Below are positions 41,016-48,708 of a stretch of DNA of 64,000 nucleotides, one piece after another; within the stretch, counting starts at the first letter, position 1, and every line of letters begins with the position of its first letter. Origin of the DNA: DAIDJD01 sp035485275. Its GTDB lineage: Bacteria > Oederibacteriota > JAJYGY01 > DAIDJD01. The notes below the pieces were generated by a model. That model ran no database searches. It was not told the DNA's origin and saw only the letters and a program-made list of their open reading frames with translations. A program made the position numbers and the translations under genes. The stretch spans positions 1-64,000 of the forward strand of contig DATHOE010000011.1 in assembly GCA_035485275.1 (NCBI GenBank), given 5' to 3'.

Positions 41016-41249
41016 ATGAGCGGTGGAAAAAAGGGCATTCCCTGGGTGACGATCGGCATCGCATTCTGCCTGGCGGTCTTCTACGCGGTGTGGCTCACCC
41101 ATTCCTTCACCTGGAACTACACGCCCCTGGACGCGGCAGTGGGTACCTTCCTCACCGGGGCGGTGCCCCTGGGGACGATCTACATTGCGTTCAGGGTGCT
41201 TTCAGTGATCCTGGGCAAGCCCTTCGAGTACTGGACCACCGAGGACTAA
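41016..41249 (+). CDS. Small two-helix membrane protein
   Basis: This 77-aa protein starts at ATG 41016 behind AAGGAG. It has two hydrophobic helices (WVTIGIAFCLAVFYAVW and GTFLTGAVPLGTIYIAFRVL) and polar ends. No family is recognised. It is a plausible short gene with codon use like the neighbours. Confidence 0.6.
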   Translation: MSGGKKGIPWVTIGIAFCLAVFYAVWLTHSFTWNYTPLDAAVGTFLTGAVPLGTIYIAFRVLSVILGKPFEYWTTED

Positions 41250-41312
41250 CGCGGGGTCGATCGCGGTAATGGACGGACAGGGAGCCCATCCGGCCCACAC
41301 AGGAGGTCCATC

Positions 41313-41747
41313 GTGCCCATGATCGATGTCTACGCGCCGGCAGGCCTGTTTCCCGCCGGCAGCGACCGCCAGCTCGGCGAAGCGCTCACCCTGGCGGTCT
41401 TGCGCGCCGAGGGCGTCGCCGCGCCGGGTCCTTTCCATCTGGACAACACGGCCGCCTACATCCATCGCATGGATCCGGCGACGGTGCAGACCGCGGCCAC
41501 GGCCCTGGCCCGGACCGTGCGGGTGCAGATCGTGACGCCTCCGGCGGCCCTGAGCCGCGAAGGCCAGAAGCAGCTGGTCAAGGAGGCCACGGAGATCGTC
41601 ACAAAAATCTCGGGCGACCCAAGCCAGGCGTCCCGCACCTGGATCCTGCTCACCGAGGCCGCGGAGGGCGGCTGGGGACTTTTCGGCACGGCCTTCGGCA
41701 AGGAGGAGTTCGCAGCGCTGGCGGCCAAAGCCCGCGCAGGGAAGTGA
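41313..41747 (+). CDS. Tautomerase-like protein
   Basis: This 144-aa protein has an N-terminal Pro (MPMIDVYAP) that would be exposed after Met removal, the catalytic base of the 4-oxalocrotonate tautomerase superfamily. The GTG start at 41313 is preferred over the ATG two codons later for this reason. The middle (VRVQIVTPPAALSREGQKQLVKEATEIV) matches the second beta-alpha unit of such enzymes, and WILLTEAAEGGWGLFG is typical of the end. Activity is inferred. Confidence 0.7.
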   Translation: MPMIDVYAPAGLFPAGSDRQLGEALTLAVLRAEGVAAPGPFHLDNTAAYIHRMDPATVQTAATALARTVRVQIVTPPAALSREGQKQLVKEATEIVTKISGDPSQASRTWILLTEAAEGGWGLFGTAFGKEEFAALAAKARAGK

Positions 41748-41791
41748 ACAGGAGCGTCCTGCGCGGAAATTCCGGAGGGGCATGAAGCAAG

Positions 41792-42274
41792 TTGGATTGG
41801 CTGGGCGAGCATCCCGAGTCCATATACGTCCTATTGGCCCCGATTGGCGTCCTTTCCGGCGGCACGATCTATCTGGGCGAACGGACCGAGAAGGCGGACG
41901 CCCTGCAACGCCAAGCGGAGGCCTACGACAAACAGGGGCAGCCCTACGCGGGCCTGCTCCGCGACACCATCACCGTGAGCTGGCAAGCGGACGTCATGGA
42001 CACGGACAGGCCGGTGCCGGTGGATTTCTGGACGACCTATTGCATGTCCTGCCGCAACTATGAACCGGTGCTTGTCGGGTTTGCCAAGCAAATGGGGGAC
42101 AAGGCCCGTTTCCTCAAAGTGGAACGGGACGAGGGAAGGCCGTTCTCCGATCGCTGCGGCATCACGCTCATTCCGGATCTTGTGCTGTTCAAGCGGGGCA
42201 AGGAGGTCACCCGCTTCATCGGCGGGCAGCCCCCGGAGGTTATTCAGAGGGCTCTGGAGAACGCGGCCCTTTGA
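41792..42274 (+). CDS. Membrane-anchored thioredoxin-like protein
   Basis: This 160-aa protein has one N-terminal membrane helix (IYVLLAPIGVLSGGTIYL) and a thioredoxin domain with VDFWTTYCMSCRNYEPVL (Cys 84 and 87) and a cis-Pro loop (GITLIPDLVLFKRGKEV). It probably reduces or oxidises envelope disulfides. The start is TTG 41792 with CGGAGGGG upstream, at a somewhat long distance. A terminator follows. Confidence 0.75.
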   Translation: MDWLGEHPESIYVLLAPIGVLSGGTIYLGERTEKADALQRQAEAYDKQGQPYAGLLRDTITVSWQADVMDTDRPVPVDFWTTYCMSCRNYEPVLVGFAKQMGDKARFLKVERDEGRPFSDRCGITLIPDLVLFKRGKEVTRFIGGQPPEVIQRALENAAL

Positions 42275-42275
42275 C

Positions 42276-42296
42276 CCCGCTTATGCGGGCTTTTTT
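42276..42296 (+). terminator. Rho-independent terminator
   Basis: CCCGC/GCGGG (42276-42280 with 42285-42289) with a TTAT loop is followed by C and six T, directly behind the thioredoxin-like gene. Confidence 0.75.
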
Positions 42297-42373
42297 GCAA
42301 AAGAATGATTTAAAGTAAAAAAGCACATTTTTGACTGGGTCGGTTTCCGGGTTTGGACCCGTCGGAGGAGATC

Positions 42374-42847
42374 TTGTTAAGAACAATTCTTTTGTCGCTG
42401 GTCCTTGTCGCCGCCCCTTTTCTACGGGCGGACAGCATATCAACGGAAAATTCCCCTTCGATTTTCGTGTATAGCGACTACAAGGGCATGGTTTTTATTG
42501 ACGGCAAAAAGTACGACAAGATACGTTCGATTTATAACGGCGATCACCTGGAAATAACGGATTTGCAACCCGGTGACTATCAGTTGGCCCAGCAAATAAA
42601 TCGCGATCATAAAATCTACTGCGATGTTCGTCTCGACGCCGGCCAGGACACATACGTTTACATGCGTCTCGACGGGGCGGTGTTGGGTCATTCCCTGGGG
42701 GAGCTTGGTTATTTTCCTAAGAGGAACTATCGAAAAATCGTTGGGATCGCATTTATCTGCCTCGGAGCATTAGCGGCCATCGCATTCGTTGTTGTCGTTG
42801 CAGTGGGCCTGAACAAATGCGAGGGCGAAGTCGGAGGTTGTGTATAG
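42374..42847 (+). CDS. Exported membrane-tethered protein of unknown function
   Basis: This 157-aa protein starts at TTG 42374 behind GGAGGAGA. An N-terminal signal (RTILLSLVLVAAPFL) is followed by a beta-rich region of PEGA-like style (SIFVYSDYKGMVFIDG, LEITDLQPGDYQLAQQ) and a C-terminal membrane helix (IVGIAFICLGALAAIAFVVVVAV). The gene is lower in G+C than its neighbours, suggesting a different history. No firm family. Confidence 0.6.
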   Translation: MLRTILLSLVLVAAPFLRADSISTENSPSIFVYSDYKGMVFIDGKKYDKIRSIYNGDHLEITDLQPGDYQLAQQINRDHKIYCDVRLDAGQDTYVYMRLDGAVLGHSLGELGYFPKRNYRKIVGIAFICLGALAAIAFVVVVAVGLNKCEGEVGGCV

Positions 42848-43033
42848 CGTCAATGGCAGCTTCGCGATTCCGGAAGGTCTTTAGGTTTATTCGCGTTTCC
42901 TACAAAAACACCCTCAAGCGGCCCTTCGGGCGCGCAATTAAGGAGCCTCTTTAGGGCATCGGTCCGCGGCGCCCTTTTCATGGATTTTTTCGTTCCGCCT
43001 TCAGGCCGGCGCTATGCCTGTTTTCCGGGAATA

Positions 43034-43066
43034 CCCGAGGGCCGAGTTTTTCGCTCAGCCCTCGGG
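43034..43066 (-). terminator. Long hairpin downstream of the FecR gene
   Basis: CCCGAGGGC (43034-43042) pairs with GCCCTCGGG (43058-43066), about 30 bp beyond the stop of the minus-strand FecR gene. There is no T run, so termination by this hairpin is uncertain. Confidence 0.35.
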
Positions 43067-43096
43067 TGGAATTCGCGGAGCTTTCTGCCCCCGGTG

Positions 43097-43927
43097 CTAT
43101 TGCTCCTGCCTGCGCTGCAAGGGGCGACGTCTAAACGTCCTGTGGCCCCGCCTCCAGCGCCGGCCCGCCATCCGCCCGCCCCTGCGCGCCATGAAGGCGC
43201 GGTGCCGCATGCGCAGTTGCTGCATGAAGCGCTGGTGCATGGGCGAGCGCATGAAGCGCCGCATCAGCATGCGCCGGCGCGCGTGCAGGACATGGGCCAT
43301 GGCCCAACGCCGCTGGAAGGTCACCCGTTCCTGCATGCTCAGGGGGCGCAGGGCTGTCATTCGGCGGCCCTCCATCTGGCAGCGTTCCATAGGACGAACC
43401 GGCCAGAAATAGGCGCGGCTGGAATCGCCCATCTGAACGGTCCCCTGGTTGACGGTCACAGCGGCCCCCTGCCCGGCGGCGGACACCTCGAAGTCGGTGC
43501 CTTTCACCGCCGCCACTGCGTAGGGCGTCTCGATCTCGAAGCGCGAGCCGAGCTTCAGTTTCTCCACCATGGTGTCCAGCAGGCCCCGGGCCAGGCTGAG
43601 CAGGGTTACCGAGCCGGGCGCCCCGGATCCGACGCTGGCCAGGCTCAGTTCGCTGTCCGCCCCCAAGGCCACGGAGGAGCCGTCCGCCAGCACCATCTGC
43701 AGGGCAGAATCGTCGCCGGTGACCACACGGTCGCCCTGGGTGAGCAGCTGGCCCACCTGCACCGTCTGCCAGCCGTCGCCCATCTGGAGCCGAACGTCGC
43801 CGGTCACGCTGACAGCGGTGGCCGCCACGGAGCCGTCCGCGGTGCCGCTGTCCGCCCGGAGCAGCGCGGCAGCCCCGGCCAGCCAGAAGGCCGCGCAGGC
43901 CACCACGATTTTTTTAGACGCTTTCAT
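43097..43927 (-). CDS. FecR-domain protein with Arg/Met-rich tail
   Basis: This 276-aa protein has a signal peptide (KKIVVACAAFWLAGAAALL) and a FecR domain (about residues 35-165: DVRLQMGDGWQTVQVGQLLTQGD, VLADGSSVALGADSELSL, IETPYAVAAVKGTDFEV), a beta-rich fold found in periplasmic signalling and surface proteins. The last ~105 residues are extraordinary: roughly one third Arg and many Met (for example RRRMLMRRFMRSPM), with almost no acidic residues. Divergent from the TPR gene, with which it may share regulation. Confidence 0.75.
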   Translation of the reverse strand: MKASKKIVVACAAFWLAGAAALLRADSGTADGSVAATAVSVTGDVRLQMGDGWQTVQVGQLLTQGDRVVTGDDSALQMVLADGSSVALGADSELSLASVGSGAPGSVTLLSLARGLLDTMVEKLKLGSRFEIETPYAVAAVKGTDFEVSAAGQGAAVTVNQGTVQMGDSSRAYFWPVRPMERCQMEGRRMTALRPLSMQERVTFQRRWAMAHVLHARRRMLMRRFMRSPMHQRFMQQLRMRHRAFMARRGGRMAGRRWRRGHRTFRRRPLQRRQEQ

Positions 43928-43945
43928 CCCGTCCTCCGTATAGCC

Positions 43946-43974
43946 TTGGAAGCCCCCAACGCTGGTGATAAAAT
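43946..43974 (+). promoter_or_regulatory. Promoter of the TPR protein gene
   Basis: TTGGAA (43946-43951), a 17-bp spacer and TAAAAT (43969-43974) form a good sigma-70 promoter 25 bp before the GTG start at 44000. Confidence 0.6.
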
Positions 43975-43999
43975 AAGCCTCTTTTTTGGAGTGCGCAAC

Positions 44000-44908
44000 G
44001 TGTCAAAAAAGCTAATCTGCGGAATCGTTTTTCTGGCCGCCCTGGCGGCGGCCCTGCCCGCCGCCAGCAGCGAGGACTGGAGCCGGCAGGTCAACGCAGC
44101 CACCCAGGCCCAGCGTAAGGGCGATTTGAAGCTGGCGGAGAAGCTGCTCCTGCGTGCCCTGCTCACGACGGAAAGCTTCAGCTCCGACGATCCGCGTTCC
44201 GCCTACACCCTGGACTACCTGGGCACCCTGTACCAGCAATCCGGCCGCGCGGACGACGCCATCGCCGTGTTTAAACGCGCCCTCAAGGGCTTTGATCAGG
44301 CCCTGGGGCCGGACGCGAACGATACCCTGTCCTCCGTGGGGCGCTTGGCTGACGCCTATGAATCGCGCGGACGCTGGGCCAGTGCGGAGCCCTTGCGCCG
44401 CCGCCTCCTGAAGGCGGTTTCCGATCAGGCCGCCCCGGACGCCGCCGCCCTGGCCCAGGCGGAGAGCGACCTGGGGCTGTGCCTGGACGCCCAGAAAAAG
44501 TGGGACGAGGCCATGAGCCTATACGACCAGGCCCTGGCCCAGCGCAGGGGTGCCCTGGGCCCCGGCGCGCCAGAGGTTGCCGAAACCCTCAGCAACGAAG
44601 GGCGCATCTGGCTGCTCAAGGGCGACAATACGAAGGCCGAGGGTCTTATGCGCCAGGCCCTTGCCATCGACCAAAAAGCCCTGGGGCCCGGCGACGCCGC
44701 GGTCGCGGACGACCTGCACCGCCTGGCCGTGGTCCTGAAAAAGTCCGGCAAGGCGGCTGAGGCGGCCTCGGACGAGGCTGAGGCCAAGGCCATCGAAGCC
44801 GCCAACGCCGCAACCGCTCCGGCCCCCACTCCGCGGGGGCTCCAGGACCTTGGGACGGACGGCTCCGGCGCTGGCGCGACGCCGGCGCCGCAGGGGGACC
44901 AGCCATGA
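44000..44908 (+). CDS. Exported tetratricopeptide repeat protein
   Basis: This 302-aa protein starts at GTG 44000. After a signal peptide (KLICGIVFLAALAAALPAAS) come about five TPR units of the kinesin-light-chain style, each around 42 residues (for example GDLKLAEKLLLRALL, GRADDAIAVFKRALKGF, KWDEAMSLYDQALAQRRGALGPGAPEVA, DNTKAEGLMRQALAIDQKALGPGDAAVA), and a Pro/Ala tail. It is probably a periplasmic scaffold. It overlaps cysH by 4 bp. Confidence 0.8.
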   Translation: MSKKLICGIVFLAALAAALPAASSEDWSRQVNAATQAQRKGDLKLAEKLLLRALLTTESFSSDDPRSAYTLDYLGTLYQQSGRADDAIAVFKRALKGFDQALGPDANDTLSSVGRLADAYESRGRWASAEPLRRRLLKAVSDQAAPDAAALAQAESDLGLCLDAQKKWDEAMSLYDQALAQRRGALGPGAPEVAETLSNEGRIWLLKGDNTKAEGLMRQALAIDQKALGPGDAAVADDLHRLAVVLKKSGKAAEAASDEAEAKAIEAANAATAPAPTPRGLQDLGTDGSGAGATPAPQGDQP

Positions 44909-45603
44909 TCTATGAGGAGGCTGAACGCGACGCCCTAAACGCCCGATTCCGAGGGGCCCATCCCAGCGAAATCATCCGCTTTGCCTGCGACTTCTTCGGC
45001 AAGGATATCGCCATCAGTTCCAGCTTCGGGGCTGAAAGCGCCTGCCTCCTGAGCCTGGCCGTCAAAGTGAAACCCGATATTCCCGTGATTTTCATCGACT
45101 CGGGGTTCCTTTTCGCCGAAACCCTGGCCTTCAGGGACGACCTGGTGCGGCGATTGAAGCTCAACCTCGTCCAGGTCGGGCCGGTGATGGGGCACGACGC
45201 CTTTCTCAAGGAATTCGGCAAGCTCTACGAGACCGATCCGGACCGCTGCTGCGAGATCAACAAGGTGGAGCCCCTGAAGCGGGCCCTGAAGGGGCTGCGC
45301 TGCTGGATGAGCGGTGTGCGCGGGGACCAGACCAGCTACCGGACCCACATGAAGTTCGTGGAGATGAAGGGTGACGATTTCTACAAGGTCTCGCCCTTGC
45401 TGGGTTGGAGCGCGAAGGATGTTTACGCCTACCTGAAGTCCGAAGGCCTTCCCATGCACCCGTTGTGGGAGAAAGGCTACACCAGCATCGGCTGCGAGCC
45501 CTGCACGGCCGTGCCGGGCGACCCGAATGACCCGCGCTCCGGGCGCTGGAAGGGCAAGAACAAGACCGAGTGCGGCATCCACACCTTTCTGGACAAACGC
45601 TAG
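44905..45603 (+). CDS. cysH: APS/PAPS reductase (assimilatory)
   Basis: This 232-aa enzyme reduces adenylylsulfate to sulfite with thioredoxin. It has ISSSFGAESACLLSL (the modified P-loop region), a Cys pair DRCCEINKVEPL and a second pair GCEPCTAVPGDP that bind a 4Fe-4S cluster, as in APS-type reductases, and the catalytic C-terminal Cys in KTECGIHTF. Start ATG is inside the TPR gene stop. No other sulfate genes are in view. Confidence 0.9.
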   Translation: MIYEEAERDALNARFRGAHPSEIIRFACDFFGKDIAISSSFGAESACLLSLAVKVKPDIPVIFIDSGFLFAETLAFRDDLVRRLKLNLVQVGPVMGHDAFLKEFGKLYETDPDRCCEINKVEPLKRALKGLRCWMSGVRGDQTSYRTHMKFVEMKGDDFYKVSPLLGWSAKDVYAYLKSEGLPMHPLWEKGYTSIGCEPCTAVPGDPNDPRSGRWKGKNKTECGIHTFLDKR

Positions 45604-46040
45604 TGCCCCCCATCAAGGCGGAAGTGAGCATCAGCCTGCGGCGCAAGCCCACGGTGCAGGTCCTGAAAGATTTTTACGCCAAGGCCTGGTGGACGGCGCG
45701 GCGCGGGGACAAGGGCGTCGCGGCCGTGCTCAAGCACAGCGACCTGCTCGCCACGGCCTGGAAGGGCAAGGAGCTGGTCGGGTTCGCCCGCGTCAGCACG
45801 GACTTCGCCTACCGCGCCGTGCTCTGGGACGTGATCGTGGACCGGGACCACCAAGGCGTCGGCCTCGGCAGCCGCCTGGTGCGGGCCATCCTGGAGGACG
45901 CCCGCCTGAAGGACGTCGAGAGTTTCTGGCTTTTCACCACCGACAAGCAGCCCTTTTACCGCCGTCTCGGCTTCAAGGCCTACCCCAAGAACGTCATGGT
46001 CTGGCGCAAGCATGTGCCGCCCCGGAGCCAGCCCCGGTGA
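45603..46040 (+). CDS. GNAT-family acetyltransferase
   Basis: This 145-aa protein starts at GTG 45603, overlapping the cysH stop by one base. The acetyl-CoA site has the pattern VIVDRDHQGVGLGSRLVRAIL, followed by FWLFTTDKQPFYRRLGFKAYP. The substrate is unknown. The next gene overlaps it by 4 bp. Confidence 0.85.
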   Translation: MPPIKAEVSISLRRKPTVQVLKDFYAKAWWTARRGDKGVAAVLKHSDLLATAWKGKELVGFARVSTDFAYRAVLWDVIVDRDHQGVGLGSRLVRAILEDARLKDVESFWLFTTDKQPFYRRLGFKAYPKNVMVWRKHVPPRSQPR

Positions 46041-47287
46041 CCCGGCGGAAGGTGAAATACTTCCAGGACCCCCTCTACGGCCAGATCGCCGTCGACTCGC
46101 CGCTGCTGCTGGGCCTGATCGACAGCCGCGCCGTGCAGCGCCTGCGCCAGATACGCCAGCTGGGGGTCAGCTACCTGACCTTCCTCGGCGCGGAGCACAG
46201 CCGCTTCAGCCACAGCCTGGGGGCCATGACCCTGATGGGGCGGGCCCTGGACCATCTGGAGCGCGAGGACGGCCTGCGTTTCAGCCCGGAGGGGCGCGAA
46301 CTGGCCCTGGCCGCGGCGCTCCTGCATGACATCGGCCACTGCGCCTTCAGCCATACCCTGGAGCGCGTGCTCATCGGCGACCACGAGCGCATGGGCGTGC
46401 GCCTCCTGCGCGAGGATCACGGTTTGAAGGCCCTCCTGCGGGGACGGGCCGGCTCGCTGGCGGCGATCATGGAGGGCAGCGCCCCCGGAGTGGAGGCGCG
46501 CCTTACCCACGACCTGCTGTCCAGCCAGCTCGATGTCGACCGCCTGGACTACCTGGTGCGCGACGCGCACTACACCGGGGTGAATTCGGGCAAGGTGGAC
46601 CTCGACCGCATCATCGCCAGCCTCACGGTCAGCCGGGGGCGCCTGGCGGTGAAGGAGCGCGGCCTGCTGGCGGTTGAGGAATACTTCCTGGCCCGCTATT
46701 TCATGTACTGGAAGGTCTATTTCCACAAGACCAGCCGCGCCATGGAGCTCCTGCTCATGGCCCTCCTGCAAAGGGCCAAGGACCTGTGGCTTGTGGGGCG
46801 CCTGCCACGCGAGACCGCCTCGCCCGCCCTGGCGGCGCTGCTGGACAAGGGCGAAAGCGTGGGGGTCGCGGATTTCCTGGACCACGACGACAGCGACGTG
46901 ATGGTGGCCATCAAGCGATGGATGCGCGGCCCGGACCCGGTGCTGGCCGGCCTGGCCGAACGCTTCGTGTCCCGCCGCAAGGTGAAATTGCTCTGGGAGG
47001 CCGCCACCCCCGAGGAGGACCTTCCCTTGGCCACCCGGCGCCGGGTGCGCGCCTGGTTCGAGCGCCGGCGTCCGGGTTCCGCGGAGTCCCTGCTCATCGA
47101 GGACCGCCTGGGCGCCTCCCCATATGACCTGCGCCGTCCCATCATGGTGGTGGGCCCCCGCGGGCGCCGCGAACTGAGCACGCGCAGCCGCGTGGTGCGC
47201 GACATCGCGAAGCCGCACCTGCACGCGCGTTACTACGTCCCCACCGAGGACCTCGGTGCGGTGCAAGCCCTGCTGAAGAGGCGCTGA
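46037..47287 (+). CDS. HD-domain phosphohydrolase, SAMHD1-like
   Basis: This 416-aa protein starts at GTG 46037 (GTGA overlap). The N-terminal half has the HD metal site: FLGAEHSRFSHSLGAM, LAAALLHDIGHCAFSHTLE and the distal Asp in SSQLDVDRLDYLVRD. This is the layout of dNTP triphosphohydrolase/SAMHD1-like proteins. The C-terminal half is helical. It probably acts on nucleotides. Nothing nearby ties it to phage defence. Confidence 0.85.
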   Translation: MTRRKVKYFQDPLYGQIAVDSPLLLGLIDSRAVQRLRQIRQLGVSYLTFLGAEHSRFSHSLGAMTLMGRALDHLEREDGLRFSPEGRELALAAALLHDIGHCAFSHTLERVLIGDHERMGVRLLREDHGLKALLRGRAGSLAAIMEGSAPGVEARLTHDLLSSQLDVDRLDYLVRDAHYTGVNSGKVDLDRIIASLTVSRGRLAVKERGLLAVEEYFLARYFMYWKVYFHKTSRAMELLLMALLQRAKDLWLVGRLPRETASPALAALLDKGESVGVADFLDHDDSDVMVAIKRWMRGPDPVLAGLAERFVSRRKVKLLWEAATPEEDLPLATRRRVRAWFERRRPGSAESLLIEDRLGASPYDLRRPIMVVGPRGRRELSTRSRVVRDIAKPHLHARYYVPTEDLGAVQALLKRR

Positions 47288-47292
47288 GAGCC

Positions 47293-48690
47293 ATGCCGGA
47301 CCTGAACGATTTCTCCAAGCTCGAACCGCTGCTTGCCCAGCTCGTCACGGGCATGATGAAGAAGGTGCCCTACGCGGCGGCCCTCGCCATCAAGCGGGAG
47401 GGAGTGCGCGCCACCGTCTCCAGCACCCAGAGCAGCCTCGCGGCGGAGCCCCCCTCGGTGGGCGTGGTCTTCACGGCCTTCAACGGCGGGGCCTTTCAGG
47501 AGTTCAGCACGAACACCCTGGAGCCCGCGGCGCTGGCCAAGGCGGCGGAGAGCCTGGCCGACTGGACCGCCGCCAACCTGGTGGCGGGGGCCAGGCCCCT
47601 GGATCCGGGCGAGGCCCTGCGCAAGAGCTGGGAGCTGCCCCTCAAGATCGACCCGCGCAAATGGACGCCCAAGCAGAGGATGGACCACGCCGCCGAGCTC
47701 CAGGAGCGCCTGGCGCGCTGCGGGACCAAGGTGAAGAACGCCACTGCCGTGGTGGGCGACCTGACCACCGAGGAGCTTTTCGTCAATCCCGTCAAGAGCC
47801 TGCGCCAGCGCCTGGACCGCGTGGACGAGGTGATGCAGGTGGTGGTCTCCGACGGCTCCGGCACGCAGATGCTGTGGGACGGCATCTGCCGCGGCGGCGG
47901 CTACGAGAACCTGGGCTGGTGCGCGCCGCGCGCCAGGGCACTGGTCGCCGACGCGGAGCGCCTGCTCGGGGCCGGGCGCCTGGAGCCGGGCTTCACCACC
48001 GTGGTCACGGACTCGGAATGGAGCGGCATGCTGGCCCACGAGGCCTTCGGGCACGGCACCGAGACCGACATGTACCTCAAGGACCGCGCCAAGGGCCGGG
48101 AGTACATGGGCAAGACCGTGGCCAGCCCCATCACCAACCTGGACGACGACCCGACCTATCCCGGCCAGGCCGCGACTTTCTATTTCGACCACGAGGGGGC
48201 CCTGGCCCGCCGCAGCGCCATCATCGAGGCCGGCATCCTGGCCAGGGGCATGACCGACAGCTACTCGGCGCACTGGCTCAACTATGAACGCAGCGCCAAT
48301 GGCCGGCGCGAGAGCTGGGAGCGCAAGGCCTACGCGCGCATGACCAACACCTTTTTCAGGCCCGGCAAGAGCAGCCCCAAGGAGATCCTCGCCAGCGTCG
48401 AGGACGGCTACTACCTGCGCTATCCCAGCAACGGCATGGAGGATCCCCAGGGCTGGGGGATCCAGTGCGAGGGGCTCTGGGCCGAGAGGATCAAGGACGG
48501 GCGCAGCACCGGCGAGATCTTTTCGCCAGTCATTCTCACGGGTTTCGTCCCCGACATCCTGCAGAGTATCTCCATGGTCGGCGACGACCTGGAGATCAGC
48601 GGCATGGGCTATTGCGGCAAAGGGCACAAGGAGATCGTGAAGAACACCATGGGCGGGCCGCATCTGAAGTTCCGCGCGCGGCTTGCCTAA
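47293..48690 (+). CDS. tldD: TldD metalloprotease
   Basis: This 465-aa protein has the zinc site HEAFGHGTETDMYLK (HExxxH) of TldD and the blocks VVVSDGSGTQMLWDG and YPGQAATFYFDHEGA. In E. coli TldD with TldE/PmbA forms a heterodimer that degrades unfolded peptides and processes CcdA and microcin B17. It precedes the pmbA-like gene by 18 bp. Confidence 0.9.
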   Translation: MPDLNDFSKLEPLLAQLVTGMMKKVPYAAALAIKREGVRATVSSTQSSLAAEPPSVGVVFTAFNGGAFQEFSTNTLEPAALAKAAESLADWTAANLVAGARPLDPGEALRKSWELPLKIDPRKWTPKQRMDHAAELQERLARCGTKVKNATAVVGDLTTEELFVNPVKSLRQRLDRVDEVMQVVVSDGSGTQMLWDGICRGGGYENLGWCAPRARALVADAERLLGAGRLEPGFTTVVTDSEWSGMLAHEAFGHGTETDMYLKDRAKGREYMGKTVASPITNLDDDPTYPGQAATFYFDHEGALARRSAIIEAGILARGMTDSYSAHWLNYERSANGRRESWERKAYARMTNTFFRPGKSSPKEILASVEDGYYLRYPSNGMEDPQGWGIQCEGLWAERIKDGRSTGEIFSPVILTGFVPDILQSISMVGDDLEISGMGYCGKGHKEIVKNTMGGPHLKFRARLA

Positions 48691-48708
48691 GGAGGGGCGC
48701 TTCCAACC

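Noticed and set aside
42980..43999. A long plus-strand frame ahead of the TPR gene
   Set aside because: It is the antisense of the FecR gene and its leader. The true signal peptide and promoter are at 43946-44060.
46037..47287. HD-domain protein as a Cas3-like or defence nuclease
   Set aside because: It has only the SAMHD1-like HD layout, no helicase, and sits in a housekeeping operon outside the island.
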